A stretch of 6,420 nucleotides of DNA from an uncultured Ruminococcus sp. (GTDB lineage: Bacteria; Bacillota; Clostridia; Oscillospirales; Ruminococcaceae), in the NCBI GenBank assembly GCA_900550695.1, contig URTF01000102.1, forward strand, positions 1-6,420. Reading direction: 5' to 3'. This document shows, one piece after another, positions 6,304 through 6,420 of the stretch (the stretch's first letter is position 1; each line of letters opens with the position of its first letter). Below the pieces are notes generated by a model that was given only the letters and a program-made list of their open reading frames with translations, did not search any database and was not told the origin of the DNA. A program made the translations under genes and the position numbers.

Positions 6304-6420
6304 TACTAAACACCAATAGAATACAGGAAAAAATCTGCGCCGAAATCCTATATAAACCTGTTAAAAACAGCTACGAGATTGTCGGCTTGATTTTTTCCAA
6401 ATTTTAAATGGTGTTTAGTA
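6304..6420 (-). repeat. MITE-like palindromic repeat, right copy (117 bp, inverted)
   Basis: This is the inverted partner of the element at 4-103. The inner arm (6304-6347) matches at 42 of 44 positions and the outer arm (6377-6420) at 44 of 44. The loop (6348-6376, 29 nt) is unrelated to the 12-nt loop of the left copy and contains its own small hairpin, CTGTT-AAA-AACAG (6358-6370). The inner tip is preceded by TAA, the complement of the TTA beside the left copy, and by a second TACTAA (6298-6303), so TACTAA is tandem there. The outer tip coincides with the last base of the window, so the outer flank cannot be seen. Confidence 0.85.
6326..6398 (+). terminator. Possible operon terminator formed by the right palindrome
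   Basis: GGAAAAAATC (6326-6335) pairs with GATTTTTTCC (6389-6398), and GCCGA pairs with TCGGC inside it, giving a long hairpin with a T run on its descending side. No other terminator follows the last operon gene at 6247, so this repeat may end the transcript. The loop is long (29 nt) and the stem is interrupted, so efficiency is uncertain. Confidence 0.4.

Overview
The window looks like chromosomal DNA from a Gram-positive, low-to-mid GC Firmicute. I would guess Clostridia, perhaps a Ruminococcus/Oscillospiraceae gut bacterium. The basis is strong AGGAGG-type ribosome binding sites, near-consensus sigma-A promoters with 17-bp spacers, a type II (lipoprotein) signal peptide, and the gene families present. 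The taxonomic guess is inference.

Layout: (1) positions 4-103 hold a 100-bp imperfect palindrome (MITE-like). (2) A monocistronic lipoprotein gene (270-965, +) follows a consensus promoter; its C-terminal domain resembles the IseA/YoeB DL-endopeptidase-inhibitor type. (3) A hairpin terminator (979-1019) is shared with the convergent MATE-family exporter gene (1035-2408, -) and looks like a shrunken relative of the same palindrome family. (4) A 222-bp divergent regulatory region (2409-2630) carries one promoter for each direction and a perfect 12-bp inverted repeat at the start of the rightward operon. (5) A tightly packed five-gene operon (2631-6247, +) encodes a short YtrA-type GntR repressor, an ABC ATPase, two different ABC-2 type permeases and a CPBP (Abi) family membrane protein. 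Each of the last three junctions overlaps. (6) Positions 6304-6420 hold a second, 117-bp copy of the palindrome in inverted orientation, ending at the last base of the window.

How the parts fit: the operon has the architecture of drug- or peptide-responsive GntR/ABC systems such as YtrABC and PmtRABCD, with a CPBP protein added. The repressor probably binds the palindrome over its own promoter and releases it when a peptide or cell-envelope stress is present. The ATPase and the two permeases would form a heteromeric exporter, and the CPBP protein may give immunity or process a peptide. The divergent MATE exporter makes the segment look like an efflux/immunity block, and the lipoprotein may also act at the cell wall. 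The substrate cannot be told from sequence.

The most unusual feature is the palindrome family: two copies in inverted orientation bracket the segment, with near-identical arms but unrelated loops, plus a third degenerate copy that has become a terminator and supplies the MATE stop codon. No transposase is visible in the window.
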